In this document: positions 1 to 5,892 of the stretch, one piece after another
How the letters are laid out: every line of letters starts with the position of its first letter
How positions within the stretch are numbered: the stretch's first letter is position 1
Assembly: GCA_030743915.1 (NCBI GenBank)
Contig: JASLRP010000428.1
Location: forward strand, 1 to 6,781
Direction of reading: 5' to 3'
DNA from: SAR202 cluster bacterium
GTDB lineage: Bacteria > Chloroflexota > Dehalococcoidia > Lucifugimonadales > UBA1123
Length of the DNA: 6,781 nucleotides
Notes under the pieces: model-generated
Seen by the model: only the letters and a program-made list of their open reading frames with translations
Told to the model about the DNA's origin: nothing
Database searches by the model: none
Translations under genes and position numbers: made by a program

Positions 1-62
1 TAGCAGGCGCCCGCACTAGGCCACTATGCGACCCCTCCATCGGAATCCAATATATCAGAGAT

Positions 63-95
63 AATTTCACGGAGCAAACGAAACATTGTGAAATT
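63..95. repeat. Inverted repeat AATTTCAC-N17-GTGAAATT
   Basis: Two perfect 8-base arms, 63-70 and 88-95, are separated by 17 bases. The arms are AT-rich and the gap is long for a terminator, so a dimeric regulator site is more likely than an RNA hairpin. Chance is also possible in AT-rich DNA. Confidence 0.35.
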
Positions 96-266
96 CGGTA
101 CTATTTCAGAGATGGCTCTCGAAATCCGTCAACTACCCAGAGTTATGTGAATCATTCGCGTCATCATTGTTTTTGCGGGATTGAGATGTCAGCGAATTTG
201 ATAAATTTTTCACATATTAGCGTAAATGCTTTTTGACTGCAATATTGTATGGCATTGTGCCTGATT

Positions 267-289
267 TCACAAAGTAAGTGGATTTGTGA
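267..289. repeat. Inverted repeat TCACAAA-N9-TTTGTGA
   Basis: Perfect 7-base arms at 267-273 and 283-289 flank a 9-base loop, about 100 bases beyond the moaE stop in the direction of transcription. It could be a weak transcript-end hairpin or a protein site. It lacks a GC-rich stem and a clear T-tract on the minus strand. The arm shares the TCACA/TGTGA core with other repeats in the first 290 bases. Confidence 0.3.
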
Positions 290-386
290 CTAGACCCAGT
301 CTAAGAATGATCCAAATCTGGCGCTGACGGTCGGCCCAGAATCGTCTGGATGATTGACACCGCGTTCGGGAGAATAGCAAGAGAAT

Positions 387-845
387 TCAGTTGGCGTCGC
401 CTCCGACGGACGACTTCGCGTCCAGAGGGTCGAATTCTTCCTGGCTGCCCACCCAGACATCGCCGCCCTCGAAGAACTCTTTTTTCCAAATGGGGACGAT
501 CTGCTTGATGCGGTCGATGCTGTACTGGGATGCTTCGTAGGCGTCCTTGCGGTGGGCGGATGATGTTGCAACCACGAGGCTGGGCTCGCCGATTTCGAGC
601 CTGCCCAGACGATGGGTGATGGCGACGCCCTTGAGGTCCCAGCGCTCCATCATCTCGTCGGCGACGCGGGCCAGTTGCTGATCGGCCATTGGCCTGTAGG
701 CTTCGTACTCCAGGAACAGGACCTTTCGGTCTCCGGTCTGATCGCGGGTCGTGCCGAGGAATGTGACCACCGCGCCGGCGCCATCGTGCAGGACTTTGGC
801 GGTGACCGCCTCAGCGTCCAGAGGTTCGTGGGTAATCTCGATCAT
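387..845 (-). CDS. moaE: Molybdopterin synthase catalytic subunit MoaE
   Basis: MoaE is the large subunit of molybdopterin synthase. With the thiocarboxylated small subunit MoaD it inserts two sulfurs into cyclic pyranopterin monophosphate to give molybdopterin in the cytoplasm. The 152 residues match the usual length of about 150. The family pattern is visible: GAVVTFLGTTRD (residues 24-35, with R34), HRLGRLEIGE (78-87), SSAHRKDAY (95-103) and IKQIVPIWKKE (113-123). K114 and K121 align by eye with the catalytic lysines K119 and K126 of the E. coli protein, and H98-R99 with its His-Arg pair. The ATG overlaps the moaD stop as ATGA and has GGAGG six bases upstream, so the two should be translationally coupled. 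The last dozen residues are a loose tail. Identification is firm. Confidence 0.96.
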   Translation of the reverse strand: MIEITHEPLDAEAVTAKVLHDGAGAVVTFLGTTRDQTGDRKVLFLEYEAYRPMADQQLARVADEMMERWDLKGVAITHRLGRLEIGEPSLVVATSSAHRKDAYEASQYSIDRIKQIVPIWKKEFFEGGDVWVGSQEEFDPLDAKSSVGGDAN

Positions 846-1093
846 TGCGTTCCTCCGCTTACGGGCGGAATCAGCGCCGCCTCGTCACCGTCGTTCAGCG
901 GGAACGTGTGGTCTTGATACTCCTGGTTTATGGCGACGACCAGCGCGTCCGGGTTGCTGGTCATTTCGGGATATGTCGAACACACCTCATCTACGAGGGT
1001 TTTCACACTGGCCCCCTCGGACAGGTCGAGAATGATCTGGCTGGTCTTGGCCTTCTCTCTGTAGCTGGCGAACAGACGAACTGTAATCCTCAG
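842..1093 (-). CDS. moaD: Molybdopterin synthase sulfur-carrier subunit MoaD (CTG start)
   Basis: This 83-residue ubiquitin-fold protein carries the sulfur used by MoaE. It begins MRITVRLFASYREKAK, typical of MoaD, and ends LIPPVSGGTQ. In this family the C-terminal Gly-Gly is adenylated by a MoeB-type enzyme and made into a thiocarboxylate. Here G80-G81 are followed by two extra residues, Thr-Gln, which is unusual. No ATG, GTG or TTG suits the start. A CTG at 1091-1093 lies seven bases after a strong GAGGAGG and gives the exact family N-terminus, so I chose it. The frame is open upstream to a TAG within the end of the preceding gene, so an earlier rare start cannot be fully excluded. The stop overlaps the moaE start by four bases. 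The family call is firm; the exact start is likely. Confidence 0.9.
   Translation of the reverse strand: MRITVRLFASYREKAKTSQIILDLSEGASVKTLVDEVCSTYPEMTSNPDALVVAINQEYQDHTFPLNDGDEAALIPPVSGGTQ
852..856 (-). promoter_or_regulatory. moaE ribosome binding site inside the moaD Gly-Gly codons
   Basis: GGAGG lies six bases before the moaE ATG (843-845). The same bases are the GGA GGA codons of the functional Gly-Gly of MoaD, so one short sequence serves both purposes. Confidence 0.75.
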
Positions 1094-1100
1094 CGCAGGG

Positions 1101-1107
1101 CCTCCTC
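1101..1107 (-). promoter_or_regulatory. moaD ribosome binding site
   Basis: GAGGAGG is a near-perfect Shine-Dalgarno match, seven bases before the CTG at 1091-1093. It is the main support for that non-standard start. Confidence 0.75.
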
Positions 1108-1145
1108 GGTCGCCAGGAATTCGGCGAGTGGAAATCGTTTGATAG

Positions 1146-1154
1146 ATTATACCA
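1146..1154 (-). promoter_or_regulatory. Candidate internal extended -10 promoter for moaD-moaE
   Basis: In the 73-base gap before moaD the minus strand reads TGGTATAAT, a perfect -10 hexamer (1146-1151) with the TGn extension (1152-1154). No good -35 is present at 16-18 bases, but extended -10 promoters often lack one. Transcription would begin near 1139, leaving a leader of about 45 bases before the moaD CTG. It overlaps the sequence just past the stop of the upstream gene. Confidence 0.5.
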
Positions 1155-1166
1155 GCCAGAGGGTCT

Positions 1167-2915
1167 CTAACGCCCTATCGCGTAGGTGTCTCTTCGAGGG
1201 TCTGCGCCGCCTTTGAGGACGCCTGATTCGTGGTCAACTACGATGGCAGACATTGCGCCCATCGCAGGAGACCAGTCGTTCATGGCTCGAAGGTCGTGGC
1301 CTCGGTTGTCGAGGTCGGTGTTCACGTTGCCGGATATCCGGCCCTCGACGTGGATTCGGCCTGGCAGGTAGGCGTGGGGCCAGAATGAGTTCGGGTAGTT
1401 CCACGGAACGAACCTGGGCGCCTCGATTGCCGCCTGTGGGTCCATGCCGAACTCGACGATGTTGAGCAGGGTTTGCACCATTGCGGGACCTTGAGCGTCG
1501 CCCCCTGGGGTGCCGAAGGGCATGTACAGTTTCCCGTCTTTGAATGCCATCGCCGGATTCGGCGTCAGTCGGGGGCGTTTTCCTGGCTGGAGGCTGGACG
1601 CGTGGTCCTCTTGCAGCCAGCTTTGGGTGCCGCGAGAAGAGATCATCAGGCCCAGGCCCGGCACTATCGGGGCTCCGAACAGTCCGTCGCTGGGTGTGGC
1701 CGAGAAGGCGTTGCCCCACCGATCCACGACGCAGGTGTATGAGGTGTCTTGCTCCAGCCTGCCTGGAGACGCCGAAAGGTTGCCGTTTGTGGCGTTGCGG
1801 CCTTCGCCATTTTGATACGCCCACGGCTCGCCGGGAGGGGGCATCTCCGAGAATGCCCTGTCCATGTTGATGACCGAGCGTCGGGCGGTGGTGTATCGCT
1901 TGTCCATCAAGCCCTGCATCGGGACGTCAACGTGGTTGGGGTCGCCGTAGTAGTGGTGGCGGTCAGCGAAGGACAGGTTCAACGCCTGGGAGACTAGATG
2001 CACGTAATCGCCGGAGTTGTGGCCCATGTCTCCGAGATCGTCATCCTCCAGCATCTGGAGTGTCTGGGCGACGACGGGACCTTGGCACCACGGCCCGCAG
2101 GTGTAGATGTCCAAGTCTTTGAAGCTGCCGCGGACAGGCTCTTCGATTTTGACCGAGAAGTTGTGCATGTCGTCGAGGCTCAGGAATCCGCCCATAAGCT
2201 CGCTGAACCGGGCTATCTCCTCGGCGATTTCGCCCTTGTAAAAGAAGTCGCGGGTGGCCTGGATGGCGTCGGCCCTGCCCATGTGTGAGTTGGCTTTTTC
2301 GACCTCGATTAACCTCTTGAACGTGCGGGCGAGGTCTTTTTGCATCAGAGGCTCGCCCAGCCTCGGCGCTCGACCGTTGGGCATGAACACTTCGCTGGTG
2401 GAGGCCCAGGCTTCGGGGTCGTTCTTGGCGGTCTCTTCGGATTGGGCGAGACCGTTGGCGACTGGTCCGGACACGGGGAAACCGTGTTCAGCCAATTCCA
2501 AGGCCGGTGTCACGACTTGCTCGAAGGTCATGGTCCCGAATTTTTCGAGTGCGGTCAGCCAAGCGTCTGGGGCGGATGGGACGACACATCGCTTGATGCC
2601 GGGAGGGATATTCCCGCCCTCGTTGTTTATGAAGTGTTCGATTGATGCTGCTTCTGGCCAAGATCCAAGACCGCTGATGGTCGAGACTTTTTCGGTTTCG
2701 GCCATATAAACGATTATGGGCGCCACGCCTCCGAAGTTGGTGGCGTGGGGGAGAGTTACGTTGATGACTATGCCGGAAGCGACTCCGGCGTCGATGGCGT
2801 TTCCTCCCTGCTCCAGGATTCGGTATCCGGCGGAGGCCGCCAGATAATGGCCCGCCGAAACCATGTGCGTCACGCCCATCACCGGGGGTCTGTACGAGTT
2901 GATTCCTACTGCCAT
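1167..2915 (-). CDS. Gamma-glutamyltransferase-family Ntn-hydrolase, atypical substrate site
   Basis: These 582 residues have the full gamma-glutamyltransferase fold, made as one precursor that cuts itself into two subunits. The cleavage and nucleophile site is visible: D390-T391-S-Y-T-C-V-V-D-R-W-G-N-A. T391 would become the new N-terminal catalytic threonine, like T391 of the E. coli enzyme. PFGTPGGDAQ (466-475) fits the oxyanion region and GGADPRRDTYAIGR (569-582) the conserved C-terminus. No signal peptide is seen, so it is probably cytoplasmic, unlike periplasmic GGT. The place where many family members have a substrate-binding Arg (GSGRAP-like) reads S81-G-L-G-S-W-P-E, without Arg. The true substrate may therefore not be glutathione; amide or acyl-amide hydrolysis is an alternative. 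The ATG has AGGAG seven bases upstream, 26 bases after the SDR stop. The family is sure; the reaction is not known. Confidence 0.88.
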   Translation of the reverse strand: MAVGINSYRPPVMGVTHMVSAGHYLAASAGYRILEQGGNAIDAGVASGIVINVTLPHATNFGGVAPIIVYMAETEKVSTISGLGSWPEAASIEHFINNEGGNIPPGIKRCVVPSAPDAWLTALEKFGTMTFEQVVTPALELAEHGFPVSGPVANGLAQSEETAKNDPEAWASTSEVFMPNGRAPRLGEPLMQKDLARTFKRLIEVEKANSHMGRADAIQATRDFFYKGEIAEEIARFSELMGGFLSLDDMHNFSVKIEEPVRGSFKDLDIYTCGPWCQGPVVAQTLQMLEDDDLGDMGHNSGDYVHLVSQALNLSFADRHHYYGDPNHVDVPMQGLMDKRYTTARRSVINMDRAFSEMPPPGEPWAYQNGEGRNATNGNLSASPGRLEQDTSYTCVVDRWGNAFSATPSDGLFGAPIVPGLGLMISSRGTQSWLQEDHASSLQPGKRPRLTPNPAMAFKDGKLYMPFGTPGGDAQGPAMVQTLLNIVEFGMDPQAAIEAPRFVPWNYPNSFWPHAYLPGRIHVEGRISGNVNTDLDNRGHDLRAMNDWSPAMGAMSAIVVDHESGVLKGGADPRRDTYAIGR

Positions 2916-2941
2916 TATCTGTCTCCTCTTGGTGTTCAGGG

Positions 2942-3700
2942 TTACGCGTTGAAGGCGCCGCCGTTTACGTGGATTGTCTGGCCGGTTACGAAGCTGGCCT
3001 CGTCTGAGGCGAGGAACGCGCAGGCTTTCGCCAGTTCCTCAGGGAGGCCGAGCCTGCCTACCGGGATGCCCTCGACTCGCTGGGGTTGGACGAAGGGTTC
3101 CTGGGTTGCGGTGCGGGAGGTGTCGTAGGCTCCAGGGACTATGTGGTTGACCAGGATGCCGGACGGAGCGAGTTCGACGGACAGGGCGCGGGTCATGCCG
3201 AGAGCGCCCATCTTCCCCGCGCACACATGCGCCCAGTCGGGGCGGCCTTTGAAGGCGTTGAGGCCGGATATGTTGATTATCCGGCCCCATCCGCGTTCGA
3301 TCATGCCGGGCACCACGGCTTTAGCGGTGAAGAACGGCCCGTCCATGTTGACGCCGTTGACGTATCGCCAGTCGTCCAGGGTCATTTCGGTGAACGATTT
3401 CACGTCGCGGAGGCCGGCGTTGTTGACGAGGATATCCACTCGCCCGAATTCGTCCAGCGCGGCGGAGATCATTGCGTCAACCTGGGTCTGGTCAGCGACG
3501 TCGGCGACGGTTGCGATGGCCCGAACGCCGAGGTCGCGCGCCTCGTGGGCGACGGCCTCGGCCTCTGCGCGGTTGGTTCTGGCGTTGGTGACGACATCAG
3601 CCCCTCTTGAGGCCAGTTCGAGAATCGTCGCGCGGCCTATGTTGCGGCCTGAGCCTGTGACGAGCGCGACTCGTCCCTCCAGGCTTCGAGAGTCAGCCAT
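2942..3700 (-). CDS. Divergent short-chain dehydrogenase/reductase (SDR)
   Basis: This 252-residue protein has the size and order of a classical SDR. The dinucleotide-binding TGSGRNIGRA spans residues 15-24, NNAG 93-96, and N118 sits in NGVNMDG. The tail SFVTGQTIHVNGG (236-248) is typical of FabG-like members. R41 after the second strand suggests NADP(H) use. The active site is odd: around INISG and AHVCAGK the usual catalytic Ser is G146 (S145 is next to it) and the usual Tyr is V159, while Lys K163 remains. By family rules it should lack normal carbonyl reductase activity, unless S145, H158 or another residue substitutes. It could be a subfamily with another chemistry or a non-catalytic partner. 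The ATG follows a modest AAAGGG site, 54 bases after the CoA-transferase stop. The fold is certain and the substrate unknown. Confidence 0.9.
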   Translation of the reverse strand: MADSRSLEGRVALVTGSGRNIGRATILELASRGADVVTNARTNRAEAEAVAHEARDLGVRAIATVADVADQTQVDAMISAALDEFGRVDILVNNAGLRDVKSFTEMTLDDWRYVNGVNMDGPFFTAKAVVPGMIERGWGRIINISGLNAFKGRPDWAHVCAGKMGALGMTRALSVELAPSGILVNHIVPGAYDTSRTATQEPFVQPQRVEGIPVGRLGLPEELAKACAFLASDEASFVTGQTIHVNGGAFNA

Positions 3701-3754
3701 GTTGGATGTCCCTTTCTTGTTTTGAGTCGGCCGATCGCTCGGACGTTCCGTTTG

Positions 3755-4969
3755 CTAGTCAGCCGCCGCCGGCGTGGACTCGTTGACCCCGACCACCTGG
3801 GCGTCCTGGAGGGAGCAGATTTTTTCATCGTCATAGCCCAGAACGTCGGACAGAAGCTCTCTTGTGTGCTCGCCTATCAGCGGCGTCGGATTGACCACCA
3901 TCGGGGTCCTGCCGAACTTGATGGGTTTGCCAGCCACCCACATGGTCCCTGCCACTGGGTCTGGAATCTCCATCATCATCTCGCGCTCTTGCAGGAGGGG
4001 TTCGGTCGCGGCCTGCTCGACGGTGTTCACGGGGGAGCAGGGGACGCTGAAGGACGACAGGTGGTCCGCGGCGTCGCGGGTGTCTTGCTCAGCGAACCAT
4101 GCCGTGAGTTCGGCCTCCAGAGCGTCGTTGTTGGCTTGTCGGTCGGCCCGGGTGGCGAACCGGGGGTCTTCCTGCCATTCGGGCTTGTTCACTGCATCGC
4201 ACATTCGGCCCCACATAGCGTCGTTGTTGGCGGCGATGATAATCCAACCGTTTTTGGTCTTGTACGTCCCGCCCAGGCCCTTGCCGTTGCCTTCGCGCTG
4301 GGCGATGTGTCCGTTGCCCAGGTAGGCGGAGATGGGAATCTCGTTGGCGGTGAATCCGGTGTCAGAAAGGCAGACGTCGATGGTCTGGCCTTGTCCGGAT
4401 ATGTCCCGCTCTCTCAGGGCGGCCAGTGCGCCGATGCAGGCGTGGAGGGCTGTCATTCTGTCGATCAGCGGGAAGTAGGTGCGGATGGGCGGGTCGTCTG
4501 GGAATCCGGTCATCGCCATAAGACCGCCCATTGCCTGTCCAATGGGGTCGAATCCTACTCGATCTCTCATTGATCCGGTCTGGCCGTACGCGGACACGTT
4601 GATCATGATGATCTTCGGGTTCAGTTCTTTGAGGACGTCGTAGCCGAAGCCCATGACGTCGATGGTGCCGGGGCGGAAGTTCTGCAGGAAGACGTCAGAT
4701 ACCTTGACCAGGTCTTTCAGCACTTCCTTGCCCTCGTCGGTGCGCAGGTTTATGGCGAGGCTCTTTTTGCCTGAGTTGTACTGTACCCAGTAGGCGCTCT
4801 GGCCTCGGACGGTCGGGCCGTTGCGTCGGCTCTCGTCGCCGTTGAGCGCCTCGACCTTAATGACTTCCGCGCCCATTCGGGCGAACATCAGGGCGCAACG
4901 CGGGCCCGCCTGATACCTTCCCAAGTCCAATACTCTCAGCCCTGCCAGCGGTGTGTTCTGTTCGGTCAT
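3755..4969 (-). CDS. CaiB/BaiF class III CoA-transferase
   Basis: Class III CoA-transferases move coenzyme A between carboxylic acids through aspartyl-CoA intermediates. The 404 residues match the family length. The N-terminal LAGLRVLDLGRYQAGPRCA (8-26), GAEVIKVEALNGDESRRNGP (33-52), SGKKSLAINL (66-75), NFRPG (97-101) and GFDPIGQAMGGLMAMTG (139-155) are characteristic. PLIDRMTALHACIGALAAL (167-185) contains the expected catalytic aspartate, D170. GQGQTIDVCLSD follows as usual. The donor and acceptor acids cannot be read from sequence; carnitine, bile acid, oxalate, mesaconyl and benzylsuccinate relatives all share these motifs. Its ATG overlaps the crotonase stop (ATGA), with AAGGGG eight bases before it, which implies co-translation with that gene. 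This supports a shared CoA-thioester pathway. The family call is firm. Confidence 0.94.
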   Translation of the reverse strand: MTEQNTPLAGLRVLDLGRYQAGPRCALMFARMGAEVIKVEALNGDESRRNGPTVRGQSAYWVQYNSGKKSLAINLRTDEGKEVLKDLVKVSDVFLQNFRPGTIDVMGFGYDVLKELNPKIIMINVSAYGQTGSMRDRVGFDPIGQAMGGLMAMTGFPDDPPIRTYFPLIDRMTALHACIGALAALRERDISGQGQTIDVCLSDTGFTANEIPISAYLGNGHIAQREGNGKGLGGTYKTKNGWIIIAANNDAMWGRMCDAVNKPEWQEDPRFATRADRQANNDALEAELTAWFAEQDTRDAADHLSSFSVPCSPVNTVEQAATEPLLQEREMMMEIPDPVAGTMWVAGKPIKFGRTPMVVNPTPLIGEHTRELLSDVLGYDDEKICSLQDAQVVGVNESTPAAAD

Positions 4970-5733
4970 GGCTTTCGCCCCTTTCTATCCAGGAATGGCT
5001 TGAATCCTTCCAGCACTGGTGTTGGCGCCAGCTTGCCTGCCTGCGCCGCCTGTTCGTCTCGATACATCTTTTGCCAGGGTTCCCCGACATCTTCCATCAA
5101 TAGCTCTTTGATGCCCTGGACCATACGAGGGTCGTTGGCGGCTATCAGGTTGGCAAGTTCCATGGCTTTGTCCATCAACTCTTCGGCGGGGACCAGATGA
5201 TTGAGGAGTCCGATACGGAGCGCCTCTTCGGCTCCTACCACTCTAGCGGTGAGTAGTAGGTCTTTGGCAATGGGCCAGCCCACCTGCATGGGGAGGCTCC
5301 ACGTGGAGTTGACTCGGCCATATTGCGCCGCCAGGAAGCGGAACCTCGAACGCTCGCACCCAACTCGGATGTCCATGCTGGATGCCAGCACCGCTCCGCC
5401 GCCGTAGGCGAGGCCGTTCATGGCGCCGATGGTCGGTTTGGTGCATGCCGCGATGTGCCATGCGAAATCGGCCCTTCGAGGGTCGGGGGGTGGCGCCTCG
5501 TCGGACTCGGCGTTTCGCGCCATCTCGTGGATGTCGGCTCCGGCGGAGAATGCCCGCTCACCCGATCCAGTGAAGATGATGGCATGAACGCTGTCGTCGT
5601 TCTCAAGTTCGGTCACAGCCGCGTCGATCTCGCTGTATAGCTGCTGACTCAGCGCATTGAGGACCTCTGGCCGGTTGAGTTGAATTATCCCTACATTATC
5701 CTGGCGTTCCAGGAGTAATAGCTCGTAGCTCAA
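4966..5733 (-). CDS. Crotonase-family protein (enoyl-CoA hydratase/isomerase-like)
   Basis: These 255 residues have the crotonase fold that binds acyl-CoA thioesters. The two oxyanion-hole segments are clear: AFSAGADIHEM (61-71) and NGLAYGGGAVLASSMDI (106-122). The start LERQDNVGIIQLNRPEVLNALS is typical. In classical hydratases two glutamates activate water (E144 and E164 in rat crotonase). Here the matching region reads FLAAQYGRVNSTWSLP (133-148) with no Glu, and the second position is probably D158 in AKDLLLTA. It is thus more likely an isomerase, hydrolase, decarboxylase or C-C bond enzyme of the superfamily than a standard hydratase. The start is TTG at 5731-5733, set by AGGAG seven bases upstream and by good fit of the N-terminus; no upstream ATG is better. 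It is the first gene of the minus-strand operon and overlaps the CoA-transferase by four bases. Confidence 0.92.
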   Translation of the reverse strand: MSYELLLLERQDNVGIIQLNRPEVLNALSQQLYSEIDAAVTELENDDSVHAIIFTGSGERAFSAGADIHEMARNAESDEAPPPDPRRADFAWHIAACTKPTIGAMNGLAYGGGAVLASSMDIRVGCERSRFRFLAAQYGRVNSTWSLPMQVGWPIAKDLLLTARVVGAEEALRIGLLNHLVPAEELMDKAMELANLIAANDPRMVQGIKELLMEDVGEPWQKMYRDEQAAQAGKLAPTPVLEGFKPFLDRKGRKP

Positions 5734-5740
5734 TTGCTCG

Positions 5741-5745
5741 CTCCT
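5741..5745 (-). promoter_or_regulatory. Ribosome binding site deciding the TTG start of the crotonase gene
   Basis: AGGAG lies seven bases before the TTG at 5731-5733. It supports TTG as the start of the first gene in the operon. Confidence 0.7.
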
Positions 5746-5766
5746 GCTCTAGCGTTAGGTGGCGCC

Positions 5767-5795
5767 ATTATATGAACGCGCGTGGAGAGGGTCAA
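5767..5795 (-). promoter_or_regulatory. Operon promoter TTGACC-N17-TATAAT
   Basis: On the minus strand a -35 hexamer TTGACC (5790-5795) is followed after exactly 17 bases by a perfect -10 TATAAT (5767-5772). Transcription would begin near 5760, giving a leader of about 27 bases that just holds the ribosome site. This is the best promoter match in the window and would drive the crotonase, CoA-transferase, SDR and gamma-glutamyltransferase-family genes, possibly through moaE. Confidence 0.8.
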
Positions 5796-5817
5796 GATTA
5801 TGTGATTTGGGAGCGAC

Positions 5818-5847
5818 GAGTCAGGCGTGTATGTTTTCGCGTGACTC
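5818..5847. promoter_or_regulatory. Imperfect palindrome, candidate operator in the divergent region
   Basis: GAGTCAGGCG (5818-5827) faces CGCGTGACTC (5838-5847) across 10 bases. Nine of ten positions pair. It sits about 22 bases upstream of the leftward -35 and about 40 bases before the rightward -10, the usual place for a regulator serving both directions. No regulator gene lies in the window, so the binding protein is unknown. As an RNA hairpin it would have no obvious role there. Confidence 0.5.
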
Positions 5848-5886
5848 CATATCTGATCGTCGAGTGCTGTCTGATGGGCATTTGTG

Positions 5887-5892
5887 TATAAT
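5887..5892 (+). promoter_or_regulatory. Possible -10 element for acsA
   Basis: TATAAT matches the -10 consensus on the plus strand. No good -35 lies 16-18 bases upstream, and TG is one base out of register for an extended -10. If used, the leader before acsA would be about 170 bases, which is long. An activator bound upstream could compensate for the weak -35. Confidence 0.4.

Larger units (their letters stand above)
1..386. other. AT-rich non-coding region downstream of moaE
   Basis: No convincing coding region is seen here on either strand. The stretch is clearly richer in A and T than the genes to its right. It holds several short inverted repeats based on TTTCACA/TGTGAAA: AATTTCAC at 63-70 with GTGAAATT at 88-95, and TCACAAA at 267-273 with TTTGTGA at 283-289. 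Further single copies are at 145-150 (ATGTGA) and 208-214 (TTTCACA). The octamer TCAGAGAT occurs at 55-62 and 106-113. It may carry control signals for a gene to the left of the window, and the end of the minus-strand operon must lie in it or beyond it. No clear GC-rich hairpin followed by a T-run was found after moaE. Confidence 0.6.

Noticed and set aside
63..289. CRP-type sites (TGTGA-N6-TCACA) among the TTTCACA repeats
   Set aside because: The half-sites are separated by 9 or 17 bases and are oriented or spaced wrongly for the standard 6-base gap.
336..349. CCAGA-ATCG-TCTGG hairpin as a terminator for the minus-strand operon
   Set aside because: The stem has only five pairs and no T-tract follows on the minus strand.
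2254..2709. A 151-codon plus-strand frame opposite the gamma-glutamyltransferase-family gene
   Set aside because: Antisense to a full-length conserved protein, with no supporting motifs or good ribosome site.
3722..4573. A 283-codon plus-strand frame opposite the CoA-transferase
   Set aside because: The minus strand has an unmistakable CaiB/BaiF protein over the whole stretch. The plus-strand translation is low-complexity Gly/Val/His-rich and has no known motifs.
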